Source of the DNA: Channallabes apus
Taxonomy: Eukaryota; Chordata; Actinopteri; Siluriformes; Clariidae
DNA length: 64,000 nucleotides
NCBI GenBank assembly: GCA_030522415.1
Contig: CM060107.1
Coordinates: 47,389,807-47,453,806 of the forward strand
Direction: 5' to 3'
The position numbers were made by a program, and so were the translations under genes. Shown here in pieces: positions 37,201 to 48,595 of this stretch (positions are counted from its first letter, which is position 1; the number at the start of each line of letters is the position of its first letter). Below the pieces are notes generated by a model. It was not told the origin of the DNA. It worked only from the letters and a program-made list of their open reading frames with translations, and ran no database searches.

Positions 37201-37882
37201 AATTCACCTATCTGGCAATACTTTGGCTTTAGACCGAATGAAAGAGAGCCACGAGATATGTCTGAAGTGGTGAGTAGGATGTGCGGTAAAGCTGTCCGCG
37301 CAAAAGATGCGCAGACGACACATTTACATGACCATTTGCGTGTTCACCATCCCGCGGAATATTTGTGCATATGTGCTACCAGTGCTCCGTCTGAACGTGT
37401 GTTCATCACTGCGGGTAATGTTGTTACTCCACTTCGCAGATTATTAAAGACAGAAAAGGTGAACATGTTAGTATGTCTGTCCAGAAACCTTCATATTTAA
37501 ACTTGTTTTTTGTTCCAAGCTCTGTTTATTATGGTAAAACCATGAAAAAAGTCATATTTGGTGTAGTTTATTTAATCGAATTTAATTACAATTATTTAGA
37601 CTTTTTCCTGCTGTTTCTGTATGCCTCATTTATTAATGCAAACTAACTAGTTTGTGTAATTCGTTTGAAGTTCACTGTAATTTGTATTGTGATCGCTAAC
37701 AACTTCATTGTTATTATTTCCTCATAATAATAATAAAATAAGTAAAGATGCGCAAATTGAAAGCATGCATTTCATTTGGCTATATAGCGTGATTAAGTGT
37801 GTGTTATTCGAGAGCTGCGGGGGTGGGGCGGAGGATCGCGATCCCGGCTCAGACGATGGCATCGTCTATCGACCCAACCCTA
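37201..37882 (+). mobile_element. Internally deleted hAT element
   Basis: A BED-to-hATC mini-ORF (37258-37500) is followed by AT-rich DNA ending ATCGACCCAACCCTA at 37882, a hAT-type terminus. The left terminus is not clear, so the start is approximate. Confidence 0.6.
37258..37500 (+). CDS. 80-aa BED-remnant/hATC mini-protein of a hAT element
   Basis: The open frame from ATG (37258) to TAA (37498-37500) reads MSEVVSRMCGKAV, then THLHDHLRVHHPAEY, a BED-finger second half with the H-x4-H-like helix and only one Cys of C-x2-C. It then reads directly into SAPSERVFITAG, VVTPLRRLLKTEKVNMLV and LSRNL, the conserved hATC dimerisation tail. The RNase H-like core is deleted and the join keeps the frame. 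Such a product could at most dimerise with an intact transposase or bind DNA weakly. There is no evidence of expression and it may be a chance in-frame deletion. Confidence 0.5.
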   Translation: MSEVVSRMCGKAVRAKDAQTTHLHDHLRVHHPAEYLCICATSAPSERVFITAGNVVTPLRRLLKTEKVNMLVCLSRNLHI

Positions 37883-38105
37883 GTTATCATTACTTTTAAA
37901 ATGTCAATTCTACTGCTTTCGGAATATGGGAATGACTTTGCAAAAATGTAGAACTCACATTATTATTATTATTATTATTATTATTACTACTGTTATTATT
38001 GCTATTATTAGTCACAGAAACAACTTGAAACAACCACAAAACATATCAAGTTATGAATCTGTGTTTAATTTTTTTTTTTATATAAACTTTTGAAATCTTT
38101 GTCTA

Positions 38106-38362
38106 GGCGGCACATTGGCGTAGTGGTTAGCACTGTGGTCTTGCACCTCCAGGGTCCGGGTTCGATTCCCGTCTCTGTGTGCATGGAGTTTGCATGTTCT
38201 CCCCGTGATTGGTGGGTTTCCTCCCACAGTCCAAAGACATGTAGGTTAGGTTAATTGATGTTCCCAAATTGCTTGTAACGTGTGAATGTGTGTGCTCTGC
38301 GATGGAGGCCACCATGACCCTGAATACAGGATTAAGTAGTATAGATGATGAGTGATTGAGTG
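38106..38362 (+). repeat. tRNA-derived SINE with target-site duplication
   Basis: The tRNA-like head (GTAGTGGTTAGCACTG with GGTTCGATTCC) is followed by a shortened core and 3' end with an internal deletion. The flanking 11-bp repeat ATCTTTGTCTA lies at 38095-38105 and 38363-38373. Confidence 0.9.
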
Positions 38363-38373
38363 ATCTTTGTCTA

Positions 38374-39281
38374 TACTGTAAGACCCATTTTTATTCTTTG
38401 CTTTATATAGTCGGTTAAAATGAAATAAAATTCAGTTGATCATATTGCTTAGATTGTGCTGAAAAAGTCTGTCACTCTATATTGCACAATCCTGACCCCT
38501 ATATATTTATTAAAACATAGTAACATAGCAAAACCTGTCCAAAAATGCTCTGTTTTTTAAGGAATACATGCTCTGACAAACAGTGCCCTTTTTGTGCACC
38601 AAAGAGCACTTAGGTCTTAATTTTTCTTTTTTACCTCGTCTTACTCTTCATATGGGTAGATGAATGGAAGGGATCATATAAAGGAAAATATTCTGTTAAA
38701 ATATATATGTATCTGTTGTTTGTTGTATATAGTGGACCACTTTTGTGCCGGCACGGCTACCATTCTGCTGACCGCAGGTTTATTTTCAGTCCTGTGGGAA
38801 AGACTGAACTATTATACACCATCTGTTCTGGGATCTGGATTCAGGTGTTCAGCTGACATGCACTATGAGATACTAAGTCGAAATGAGTATCTAAAATGAT
38901 GAGGCTTTAGCGCGGAAATATTATTAGAAGGAAATGAGGGGGGAGGGGAGAGGAATAAACACTGTGTTTTTGTGAGACATCATGGGGGGAGACGTCCTCA
39001 AGTAAACGTGGATCCCATTTGTCTCACTTGACATGAGCAGGTAGGTCCCATGCTAGCTCGGTAATTTCAAGGCTTTGAGACTGGAGTTAGAAACGTGCCT
39101 GGATGTTGTTTGGGGGTCTCTTTGGTGCAGAACAGTGGAAGAAATAAAACATGAAACGTTAATCATTGTGAGATCACATTTCTGCCATCATCATATGGTG
39201 TGGAAATAAACAAGCACAGCAATAGACTGATACAGTATTAATATCTCTATTGTTGCTCGTATATATACATACCATATAAAT
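38374..39281. other. mei4 intron; no gene seen
   Basis: AT-rich DNA up to the 8-bp target duplication of the hAT element at 39282. No open frame with domain character. Confidence 0.45.
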
Positions 39282-40135
39282 TAGGGTTGTTCCGATACTG
39301 ATACTGGTATAGGAAATGCTACCGATACCACAAAAGAAATCTGCCATCGGAATCGGCGAGTATTTGAGTCCACGTACCGATCCGATACCATTTTCCTAAA
39401 CATAACCTATTTATGCCGACTAGCTTAGCTTACTTACAGAGTGTCACGGCGTGCGCTTGTGATGGGCGTGCGTCCAAATTGAGATGGCTCCTCGTTCACT
39501 AGTTAGGCGGCCTCCCCCCCCTTTAGGTATGTGAAGGAGCAGGGCCGCAGAATCAGGCAACGGCCCATGAGCTATCGCCGCTAATGATCCCGGCGCTATA
39601 AAACACAGCGGGGAGTGTAGCTCGGGGTCTGACTGTTGGGAAGCTGGACTTTGTGACGCGGTGGATTTTATGAGAGACAGTGGCACAAGAGCGGGGCGAT
39701 GTGATGCGCCCCAGAGACTTTAAAAAGGGGGGCGCCTTTGATCTCCGCGAGAGGAGCGCGTGAACGAGCTGCGCGAGCTCCCGCGGCACCTTCACTTCCG
39801 CGTAGAGCCCGCCTTCGCATCCCGGCCGCCGAAGTGGAAAAGATCGCAGAGAGCCTTTAACCCTTTCCTTACCCATTTTTCTAAATAAATTACCCTTTTT
39901 CCCGTAAGACCTCGCCTCGTGTCCGTGTTTCATGGTGTCGCCCGTGCACTTAGGGTCAAACCCGTTACACAGGGTTAGTAGTATTTTACTTAAAAAAATA
40001 AATGCTATATATATATATACACACTGTACAGATACACACCCAGGTATCGGATCAGTACTCGGTATCGGCCAATACCCTGAGCCCAAGTATCGGAATCGGT
40101 ATCGGGAGGGGAAAAATGGTATCGGAACATCTCTA
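39282..40135 (+). mobile_element. Non-autonomous hAT element, copy 2 (carries an LTR)
   Basis: Same family as 3608-4478, in the opposite orientation: it starts TAGGGTTGTTCCGATAC and ends GGTATCGGAACATCTCTA. A perfect 8-bp duplication ATATAAAT flanks it (39274-39281, 40136-40143). Its right end lies only 30 bp from the donor side of the mei4 exon that ends at 40166. Confidence 0.93.
39442..39969 (+). mobile_element. Probable solo LTR inside hAT copy 2
   Basis: A 528-bp GC-rich block starts TGTCACGG and ends CGTTACA, flanked by CAGAG and CAGGG (4 of 5 identical). A TATA-like CTTTAAAAAGG lies at about 39717 and AATAAA at 39884-39889, about 80 bp before the end, as in U3-R-U5. Sharing this block with copy 1 implies it was already inside the hAT element before that element spread. 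Confidence 0.58.
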
Positions 40136-40165
40136 ATATAAATACGAAGCCAGAACATCACCAAC

Positions 40166-40668
40166 CTTATTAAGCTGACTATTGCTGAGCAGCAGCTCGA
40201 GCAGCTCCTCCAGCAGCTCTTCAGCTCTCTCCAAAACTTTCAGCTTGCCGACTACCCTCTCCAGGGCCTGCGCGGCCAAGCGCGAAGCCTGGACAAAGCG
40301 ACCCAGCTGAGAGACGTCTCCTAATCTTCCTCCTCCGGCCTCTCGGTGCACCTCCACTACAGATTCCATCATGTTAAGAGCCGTGTCTTCTATAACCGCG
40401 TCCTCACTGTCGATGTGTTTATTCCTCCCTGACCCACGTAATGCACTTAGGTTGTGCAGAAACTGCATGTGTTTAGAGAGTACACACTCTCGGGTATCTC
40501 TGAGGAATGAAGAGTGACAGGGCCGGGTGGATGTAGGGAGTGTAGAGGAGACGAGAGCGTCGGCGGGGTCAGGCGTCAAGGAAAGGGTCTGCGTGTCGCA
40601 ACCGGAGTCATTTTCCGAAAGCTGGGCTTCTGGGAGATCCTGGGAGAGGAGCTTTAGTACATCTTCAC
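40166..40668 (-). CDS. mei4: Meiosis-specific protein MEI4, large internal exon (third here)
   Basis: The 503-nt exon encodes about 168 residues. The acceptor is CAATCTTTTTCCAG. The exon enters with GT completing a Gly codon split after G in the upstream exon, then reads EDVLKLLSQDL, SENDSGCDTQTLSL, KHMQFLHNLSALRG, VIEDTALNMMESVV and a Leu/Glu-rich C-terminal helix LERAEELLEELLELLLSNSQ ending LNK. The DSGCD and HMQFL blocks and the final helix match mammalian MEI4 as I recall it. The donor is AAG|GTTGGT, weaker than consensus. The protein acts with REC114 on meiotic chromosome axes. The hAT element starting 30 bp into the following intron is unusual. Confidence 0.87.
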
Positions 40669-41479
40669 CTGGAAAAAGATTGAAGTCTGCAGTTCAGACT
40701 GGTGTATTGTATACACTGAACATTTTAATTGGGTCTGGTGCCACTTTAGGAAATTAAGAAATAGTGTTTTTCATAAAAATAGTGCGGAAGGATACATGCG
40801 GCAACATATACAGTACTTATAATTTGAATGCGTGTGTGCATTTGTCAACGGGACACAGCTCCAGCTGCACGTGTTCCCAGTAGTAAAAATGACATTCACA
40901 GTTAAGTTTTATTTACACTCATACGGTAGTGGTTGTGAATGGGGAACGATTTGAAAAAAGTGGCACATCAATTCTAAGAAAGATTTAATAAGACGGCACC
41001 AAGTAACACACTCCGCCGTTCTGGTAGTTGGGTTACATGAGCAAATCATCTGCTTTTTCAGGAGTCTGCAGTCATCCGGGACATGTTTGAGAATCTGTGT
41101 GATCGACAGATCGCAGAATATCTACAGCGAAACTGTTCACACACTTCAAACACTTACATTACACATACCGTGGTAAATCGACACGCTAATAGTGTGGATG
41201 TTCGTTCCTTTCCGAAGAAATGAGCTCACAGATGGTAACACGGTGATATCAGTCGTCTTTTCATTCCAGTACTGTATATTTTGCCGCATATTGTACGTCA
41301 ACAAAGCACTATGTAGCTGCCACAGTTTCTAAACACTGATTTCTTTAAAGAAATTGCTCAAAGCATTATTACATACATGATAAAATTTGCCTTATGGTTA
41401 CAATCGAGAAACAAGATTCTTCACGAGTGGAAATGTTCTTATTCCATCATTGCGTTACCATTGCAGTTTTATCAGCTAT
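40669..41479. other. mei4 intron; no gene seen
   Basis: Non-repetitive intron sequence between the 503-nt exon and the hAT element at 41480. Confidence 0.45.
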
Positions 41480-42489
41480 TAGGGCTGTACGATATTAGGA
41501 CAATATGCGATATTGTTGTTGAATACTGCGATAACGATATTTCTTGCGATATAACATTTCCCTAGAGAAATGCATTTTTTTAATTATTATTATTGCCTAT
41601 TTTTTTATTATTTATTCATATGTAATGATCATGCTAAAATAAACAGGTAATAGATATTCGTCTGATGTAATTAAATCTAATTCAGGCTAAAAAGAAACTA
41701 TATGTCAAGGAAGTTGCAAATATTTAGACTTAAACACTATGAATGACTTAAACCCCTCAGCAGATATTCTGACTTCTGGTTTGCTGTTACTATAAACCTG
41801 CCAACACAATATGAATTACTTTCAAACATTACTTTTTATTTACATGTAACCATACACTCATCAATAGTGTCTTAAAACAAGAGCATCTTTTAAACAAAAT
41901 ATTCTCTTTGGCTTGCCTGTTTTTTTTGTTTTGCTTATTTTCCAAATAAAAATAAATATAATTAAACAAAAATTAAATAAAAAAATACTATTTGTCACAC
42001 ACACACTCGCTCCGCGACCGGCACTAGGACCCGGAAGTAATGCGGGCACGAACCAGGAAGTATAAGAGGAGTAAACAAACCACCGCATAGAGCTTAGTCA
42101 CTGAGTTCGCGCATGTCGGTTCAGATTGTTTACTTTCTGATTCGAGTGTGTGTTTATAGGACGCGGGTTAAATGTGTGTTTTTCCCTTGCTCCCCTTCTG
42201 TGAGAGTCCTTAGACTAATTCGCGTTGTTATCCTGCCTACTCGCTTGCTTCCGCGTTTGGGTTTACCGTCCACGCTACAAAGGGCTAACGGCATCTGATC
42301 ATCCCGGGTTAGTTCGCGACAGAATGAAGTATAAAGATATAAATAATATATATAAAGACATAAGCGGGTATAAACATAGTAAGGGCCCATCTGATTGGTC
42401 AAAGTATTTATCGCAACTCTTTGCGATATGGTTATCGCGCATGCCATTATCGCGATAACGATATTTTTTCGATATATCGTGCAGCCCTA
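41480..42489. mobile_element. Non-autonomous hAT element with near-perfect TSD
   Basis: The 1010-bp unit begins TAGGGCTGTACGATAT and ends ATATATCGTGCAGCCCTA. Both ends are rich in CGATAT/ATATCG motifs. The flanking 8-mers TCAGCTAT and GCAGCTAT differ at one base. The interior is AT-rich with a GC-rich block at about 42000-42310 that may be foreign, and it encodes no transposase. Confidence 0.88.
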
Positions 42490-43146
42490 GCAGCTATACA
42501 TACCTAAAGTACATACATACATATTGTAAATACATAAGCTATTAAGGACTATCCAGAAAGTTGTATATTGTATACTTCAATTGTATATGTAGAAGCAGAA
42601 AATACTGCAGAATTGTACATAAAGTTTCCAGAGAATCAGAATTATAAAGATGTGATGTGAAGATAGTGAACCACTACGTACACTGCTATCCATTACAGAG
42701 CCAACGTTGTAATCAACAACAAGCGGGCCGCAGAGAATACGAGTATGAAGTCTATTACCAAGTAAACATTCTTGTTAAGTCATTACCATCCTATAATCGT
42801 CTTCCTGCACATTTATCTTCCTCCTGAAGGAGGGAAAAGTACTTTAGTGGATAAGATGTCAGTGTGCAGGGTGCTTCGCTAAACAAAGATTTAGTACAAC
42901 AACAAAAAAAAGTGTCTATGCTGTTGTTCAACACAAAAACATAGTCACAACATTTCCATGACTTTGGAAGCAATTGTAAATGCTGATGCTAGAGACTAGC
43001 AGATACAGCAGACACACAACCAGCCTTTTTCCTGATGAGTCTCACTAACAAGTGGTTTTCTTATCGCTACACATCTGTTTAGTCTGAATCTCGAGAGTTC
43101 TTATTACACTGTGAGTGGAATTGTTCTCACTTTCATTATTAAGACA
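42490..43146. other. mei4 intron; no gene seen
   Basis: Intron sequence between a hAT element and a deleted Tc1-like copy. Confidence 0.45.
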
Positions 43147-43870
43147 CACTAAATTGCCAAAGGTATTCTTATGAATATGAACTTCATATGAATATGAACT
43201 TTCAATTCTTTATCCATAGGTTTTAATATGATATGCGGTCATGGTGCATCGGAACATGAAGGGGCCGTCCCCGAACTGTTCCCACAAAGTTGGGAGCATA
43301 AAATTGTCCAAAACGTCTTGGTATGCTTAAACGTTAAGACTTACTTTCACTGGAAGTAATGGGGCCGAGCCCAACTCCTGAAAAACAACCCCGCACCAGT
43401 GCACAAACCCCAGCCACTGGATGCAGTGCCGGTCCCAAGCCCGGATAAAATGGGAGGGTTGTGTCAGGAAGGGCATCCGGCGTAAAACCAGTGCCAAGTT
43501 GTTGTGCGGACTGGATATTCCGCTGTGGCGACCCCTTGCCGGGAGCAGCCGAAAGACCAACAACAACCAGCGCACAAAGTGAGGTCCATAAAGTCATGGA
43601 TGAGTGAGTTTGGTGTGGAAGAACTTGAGTCCTGACCTCAACCCGATAGAACACCTTTGGGATGAATTAGAGTTGAGACCTTCTCGTCCAACATCAGTGT
43701 CTGACCTCATAAATGGTCAAAAATTCCCATAAACACACTCCTAAACCTTGTGGAAAGCCTTGCCAGAAGAGTTGAAGCCGTTATAGGTGCAAAGGGGGCG
43801 GGGCCAACATCATATTAAACCCTACGGATTAAGAATTGGCAGGCGAGTGAATACTTTTGGCGATATATTG
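43147..43870 (+). mobile_element. Internally deleted Tc1-like element with a nested repeat
   Basis: Left end CACTAAATTGCCAAAGGTATTC and right end, reversed, CAATATATCGCCAAAAGTATTC; TA follows at 43871. The plus-strand DNA at about 43630-43800 encodes [15 protein letters not shown] and, after small deletions, a C-terminal block with EAVI and a GP-type ending. Only the third catalytic residue region is left. A foreign repeat (43355-43570) is inserted within it. Confidence 0.8.
43355..43570 (+). repeat. LINE/SINE 3'-tail repeat nested in the Tc1-like copy
   Basis: It contains GGAAGGGCATCCGGCGTAAA, TTCCGCTGTGGCGACCCCTT and GGGAGCAGCCGAAAGA, the conserved 3' module shared by DANA/Mermaid-like SINEs and their partner LINEs in fish. 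No head or coding part is present. Confidence 0.75.
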
Positions 43871-44639
43871 TAGCTCTGATTTCTATTAGGGATTTCTGAC
43901 TCTAAGGCTGAGCTCATTCGAATATACACAGTGTATTCAGTACATATTCAGGATCTTGCCGAAGGCTGAGCTCAGCTCTGTTTGCTTTGATTATCTTAAG
44001 GTTTCTCTAGGACATGACTGGAGTCTCCCTGAGGGGAAATTCAGCTACAAAAGCAACCACAATTCTCAGTGCATATCAGAAAACCGAAGTCGAAGGAACT
44101 CTACCTCAGTGATTATTAGATAGATAGGTACTGTGGAGTGTAAATTCAATTAGACTGTTGAGCACTGTGATTTTCAATGGCACTAATGTTTACTGTGTCA
44201 TTTGTCTCAAGCAGTTATATCTCATACAGGTTAAGAAGTATTGAAAACTACTAAAAGTGTCTAATAAACATTAAAATAAAATTCTGTGTAGCTCGTGTTG
44301 TTGATTGTTTAAAAGTTATGTCTCGAAATCTTGTTTCCTAACAGTCTTCTGTTCCATGCTCCAGTCCAGTAGCTGCTCCTTCAAAAGATGGGAATATGTA
44401 CGCAGTTTGTATTTTCATCCATAAAAACTTTAAAAGAAAAAGAAGTGATGTACAGTATGAGGATTTGCGAATCCTCCAAGCGGTTTGTATTTACGGCTGA
44501 AGCTGTGTGGTTTTAAGAAATCAGGATATTTTGGAGCATTAAAGGTTTGTAAAATGTTAATCAATTCTGAATCAGAAAAAATGACAAAGGTTGAATAAAT
44601 TGCAAGGCCACTGCAAGGCCTTGAATGTTCTCAGAAGTG
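43871..44639. other. mei4 intron; no gene seen
   Basis: AT-rich intron sequence with no recognisable repeat ends. Confidence 0.4.
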
Positions 44640-44900
44640 CATTGGGATGTTTGGATCCAACAGGACTTTTTCTAAAGCTGGGCGTAGTACAGCCAGACTC
44701 TTATGAAAGGAGAAACCAGGTACTGTACTAATTAACCAATTAATAACTTCGGAAGGTGAAGCATGGTGATGGTAGCATCATGCTGTGGGTCAGCTTGTCG
44801 GTAGCTGGGCAGAATCGAAAGAAGGACAAAAGCAGCCGATTACCTAGAGTTTTCTAGAAGAGGACCTGCCTCAGCGTGCATGCGACTTTAGCCATACTTA
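44640..44900 (+). mobile_element. Old Tc1-like transposase fragment
   Basis: The stretch near 44757-44830 reads EHGDGSIMLW followed by VAGQNR, matching the glycine-rich [13 protein letters not shown] block of Tc1-like enzymes. Flanking blocks are too decayed to place, and no terminal repeat is recognised. Confidence 0.55.
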
Positions 44901-46488
44901 AACTTGAAAAGGTCACGGCCCAGTCTGAAATAAAAAATATATATTTCTTTGGCCCACCCAAGCCTTTAAATCACATGTCTGATAAACACAGAAGACAAGA
45001 CACTCTATAACTATATATTATTGTTTCATAAACAGAACAATACAACAGTACTGTATGTTCATAGACCTACACCAGTATGACGCAAGATAATAATCCATCC
45101 GCATACACGTGCGGCGTCCATCCAAGATGGCGCCAGTGAGGTTAATCATTTCACTGCATATCATGTGTATGGTGTATGGCTGTGTCACATGCAATTTTTA
45201 TTGAGTGCAAACAGTAAAATATATATATATAGCCTATCTCCTAAATCTAACACTGGATGATAAAGATGTTCATGATGATTCTCCATTAACAGCTTTCTTT
45301 TTGTCATCATGATTATTGTTATTGTTTTGTGGGTTAGAGTGCCGCACCACAGGATGTAATAATACTTATAAGAGCCTTTATGCAGGGCTTCTGAGGGAGT
45401 CAACAAAATAATCTATGAAAGTACTTATTAATTAGTGAACTAAAAAGGAACGAATGAAAACTGAAAACAAATAACTGTCTTCTAAGGACGTGATGTCCTC
45501 TCTGGATGAGTCTACCCTTTCTGAGGGCTTATGTGTGATATGTATGTTTCTTTTAACTTTCAACTTAAACTGAGACTGAGAGGGCACACCAGACTGATGG
45601 CGTGCAGCTCTCTCTCTCTCTCTTTCCATCACGCCAATTTTTTTCGTAGACTCGGACTGTCTTTTGCCTTTGTTCTTGATGCTCGCTTTCTCTTTGGCTT
45701 TGCCTTTATCTTTGGCTGGGCCCTGATACCTTACCGGTACCTTAGACACGCCTCCATATGTAGTGAGTCCATGCTGATTGCGTCCGGTGAATAGCAACTA
45801 CGCGTCTAGATGACCGTGACTCTGCCTGTTCAGGTCTTTGCGGGTAGCTGCGTGCGGATCTGCCAGTACTGAACAGTGTACAGTGTTCTCTCGCGGTCTA
45901 CCTGCAGTACCGTCACTGCCCACATCACCAAACACTGATTTGTACTAAGGCAAATGTTTCAAATGTAACAATGTGTTTTACAAATGCAAATGTAAAATAC
46001 TATCTGCTTAGTTTCTATTATGATACACGACAAAGTTTTTTCCTATATAAATAATAATATATTTTTTTAAAACTTTCAATGAAATCGGGGTCCACTAGAC
46101 GTAGCTAATTAGAAGCAGCCTACGCATTCATGGCACAGGAAGTATAAAAATGCATACTGTACAGGAATCCCAATATAAATACCACATGCTCATATTGCAT
46201 TCATGCTATTGTGAGATGCACAGAAAGTGCTGCACTGTATGAAAATGTAGCTCGCGAGGCCAAAGTTCCATTCAAGCACTTCATAACTGAATGTACAATT
46301 ACTGTACAATCTCTCTTAAAAGAGCACTTACGGTACAAATAGGCATTGATCACACAGGCAGGAAAATATCAGATCATCTTTATTTGAGTATTGAGTGCTC
46401 ACATGCTTCAGAGATCAAGAGATGCAGCATCACATAGACAGAATACAACACTTCATTATTACTGAAGAAAAAGTAAATCATACCTGTA
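44901..46488. other. mei4 intron with an unrecognised open frame at 45432-45797 (-)
   Basis: A minus-strand frame stays open for about 121 codons: TTYGGVSKVPVRYQG, then a Lys-rich KDKGKAKEKASIKNKGK, an Arg/Glu run from a (GA)n tract, and a Ser-rich end. The first ATG lies late in the frame. It could be an exon or a transposon fragment; I recognise no family. Confidence 0.3.
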
Positions 46489-47823
46489 CAGTCGTGGATA
46501 AAACTTTTGAGGATGAGACGTATAATTATAAGCATTTCATAACTATTAAAGCCATTTATTGACAATTATATTACATATATGAGTAGACTCAACATTTGCA
46601 GTGTTGATCCTCCTTTTTCAAGGCCTCTACAAGTCGCCCTGTCAATCAACTTCTGGGCCACATCCCCTGACTGATGGCAGCTCATTCTTGCATAATCAGT
46701 GCTTGAAGGTTGTCAGAATCTGTGGGTTTTTGTTTGTCCACCCGCCTCTTGAGAATTGACAACTTTTAACACATGTACAGCACTCAATACTAATCTGGGA
46801 TCCCTTCGCATGAATTCCTGCAGTAGTGAGGTGTGGCATGGAGGCGGCACTGTCTGAGGCACTGCCGAGGTGTTATGGAAGCCAAGGTTGCTCTGATGGC
46901 AGCTTTCAGCTCTTCTGTGTTTTTGGGTCTGTTCATAATAGCCCATGGATTCTGGTTTAGGTCGGGCGAGTTTGCTGACCAATCAAGCACTGGAATACCA
47001 TGATCCTTAAACCAAATATTAGTACTTGTGGCAATGTGGGCAGGTGCCAAGTCCTGCTGGAAAATGAAATCAGCATCTCATTAAAGCCGGTCAGCAGAGG
47101 GATGCATAAAGTGCCCCTAAAACACCTTGGACCTGATAGAACACAGTGGACCAACAACTCAGATAGCACGGCTCCCCAAACCACCACTGACTGTGCAAGC
47201 AACTTGGATTCTTCGCCTCCCATCTCTTCCTCCAGACCCTGGGACCTGGATTTCCCTTGATTTAAGGGCCAAGGGTAGCTCAGTGGTTAAGGCATTGGAC
47301 TATGGTTCGGAAGATCCCAGGTTCAAACCCCACAACCACCAAGTTGCCACTGTTGGGCCCTTGAGCAAGGCCCTTAACCCTCAACTGCTCAGATGTGTAC
47401 TGAGATAGATAAAAAGCAAAAAATGTAAGTCGCTCTGGATAAGAGCGTCTCCCAAATGCCTAAATGTAAATTTCCAAATGAAATGCAAATTTCTCTTTCA
47501 TCTAAAAAGAGGACTTTGGTTCACTGAGCAACAGTCCAGTCATTTTTGTCATTAGCCCAGGAAAGAAACCTCTGAAGTTGTCTCTGGTTCAAGAGTGGCT
47601 TGACACAAGTGATGCGACAGTTGTAGCCCATGTCCTGGATACGTCTGTGTGTGGTGGCTCTTGAAGCACTGACTCCAGCTGCTGTCTAATTCTTGTCAAT
47701 CTCCCACAAATTCTTGAATATTCTTGAAAGTCTTCCACATGATGTTGTAGCCTACTGCACCAAACTGAGAGACCATTTAAAGGCTCAGGAAACCTTTGCA
47801 GGTGTTTTGAGTTAATTAGTTGT
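46489..47823 (-). mobile_element. Tc1-like element, decayed and interrupted by a SINE
   Basis: The left end CAGTCGTGGATAAAACTTTTG follows TA at 46487-46488. Minus-strand coding at about 46790-47060 reads QQDLAPAHIATSTNIWFKDH, VLDWSANSPDLNQNPW and KNTEELKAAIRATLASI: a second-Asp block and a DLNP block whose following Glu position is damaged. Upstream N-terminal blocks lie at about 47480-47760. The right terminal repeat was not found. A SINE at 47263-47475 splits the copy. Confidence 0.8.
47263..47475 (+). repeat. tRNA-derived SINE with HpaI/L2-type tail
   Basis: The head GGGTAGCTCAGTGGTTAAGG has an A box and GGTTCAAACCCC is a B box. The tail AAGTCGCTCTGGATAAGAGC, then GTCTCCCAAATGCCTAAATG, is the 3' module found in salmonid HpaI-type SINEs and L2-clade LINEs. 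It is unrelated to the Mermaid-type SINEs here. Confidence 0.88.
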
Positions 47824-48162
47824 AAAAAAATAAAAGATTAAAAAAAAAATAAACACAAACAGTTTGTGTGTAATGAATCTATATGTCTATCAGTTTTATG
47901 TTGTGAACTGAATTATTGTTTTCGATGATATTCTTATTTATTAAGATGCACCTGCATATGTACATTATATATAATTTTTAAAGTGGCAAATAGTTTTAAC
48001 CAAATTGATATCGTAATCACTGTTGGCCTAATTAGCAAATGAAACAGTTCTTTATTTAAATATTATATTTAAATGTATTCTTCTTATTCTTTGAGTTAAC
48101 TTGTTGAGTTTGAGTTGAATAATACATCTTTAAAATGTTAGGTATTCTGGTTAACATTTATT

Positions 48163-48164
<2 letters not shown>
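47824..48164. other. mei4 intron; no gene seen
   Basis: AT-rich intron DNA between two Tc1-like elements. Confidence 0.4.

Positions 48165-48204
<40 letters not shown>
48165..48204. repeat. (CA)n microsatellite
   Basis: About 20 CA units directly abut the left end of a Tc1-like element. Confidence 0.93.
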
Positions 48205-48207
<3 letters not shown>

Positions 48208-48595
48208 CATAATGACCACCTGCTGCCTAATATTAAGTAGGTCCCCCTTTTGCCACCAAAACATTAATGCACCGTGTGTTCTGGTATGTTCTGACCACTG
48301 TAGCCTGGAAACTTCTGTCTAACCATTACAACTTGGCCCTTCTCACAGTAACTACACTTTTTAATTTACATTACAATGACGGCTGGAAATGGGTGGGATA
48401 TATTAGGCAGCAAGTAAATCTTTTTTTTTTCTTCCTGAAACGATGTGTTGAAAGTGGGCAGACATGAAAAATGGGCAGACATGTGGATTTAAGTGATGTT
48501 GACGAGCGCCAAACTGTGACGGCTGGCGGACTGGGTCAGAGCGACTCCAACACTGCAGGCCTTGTGGGATGTTTATGGTCTGCAGTAGTCAGGAC

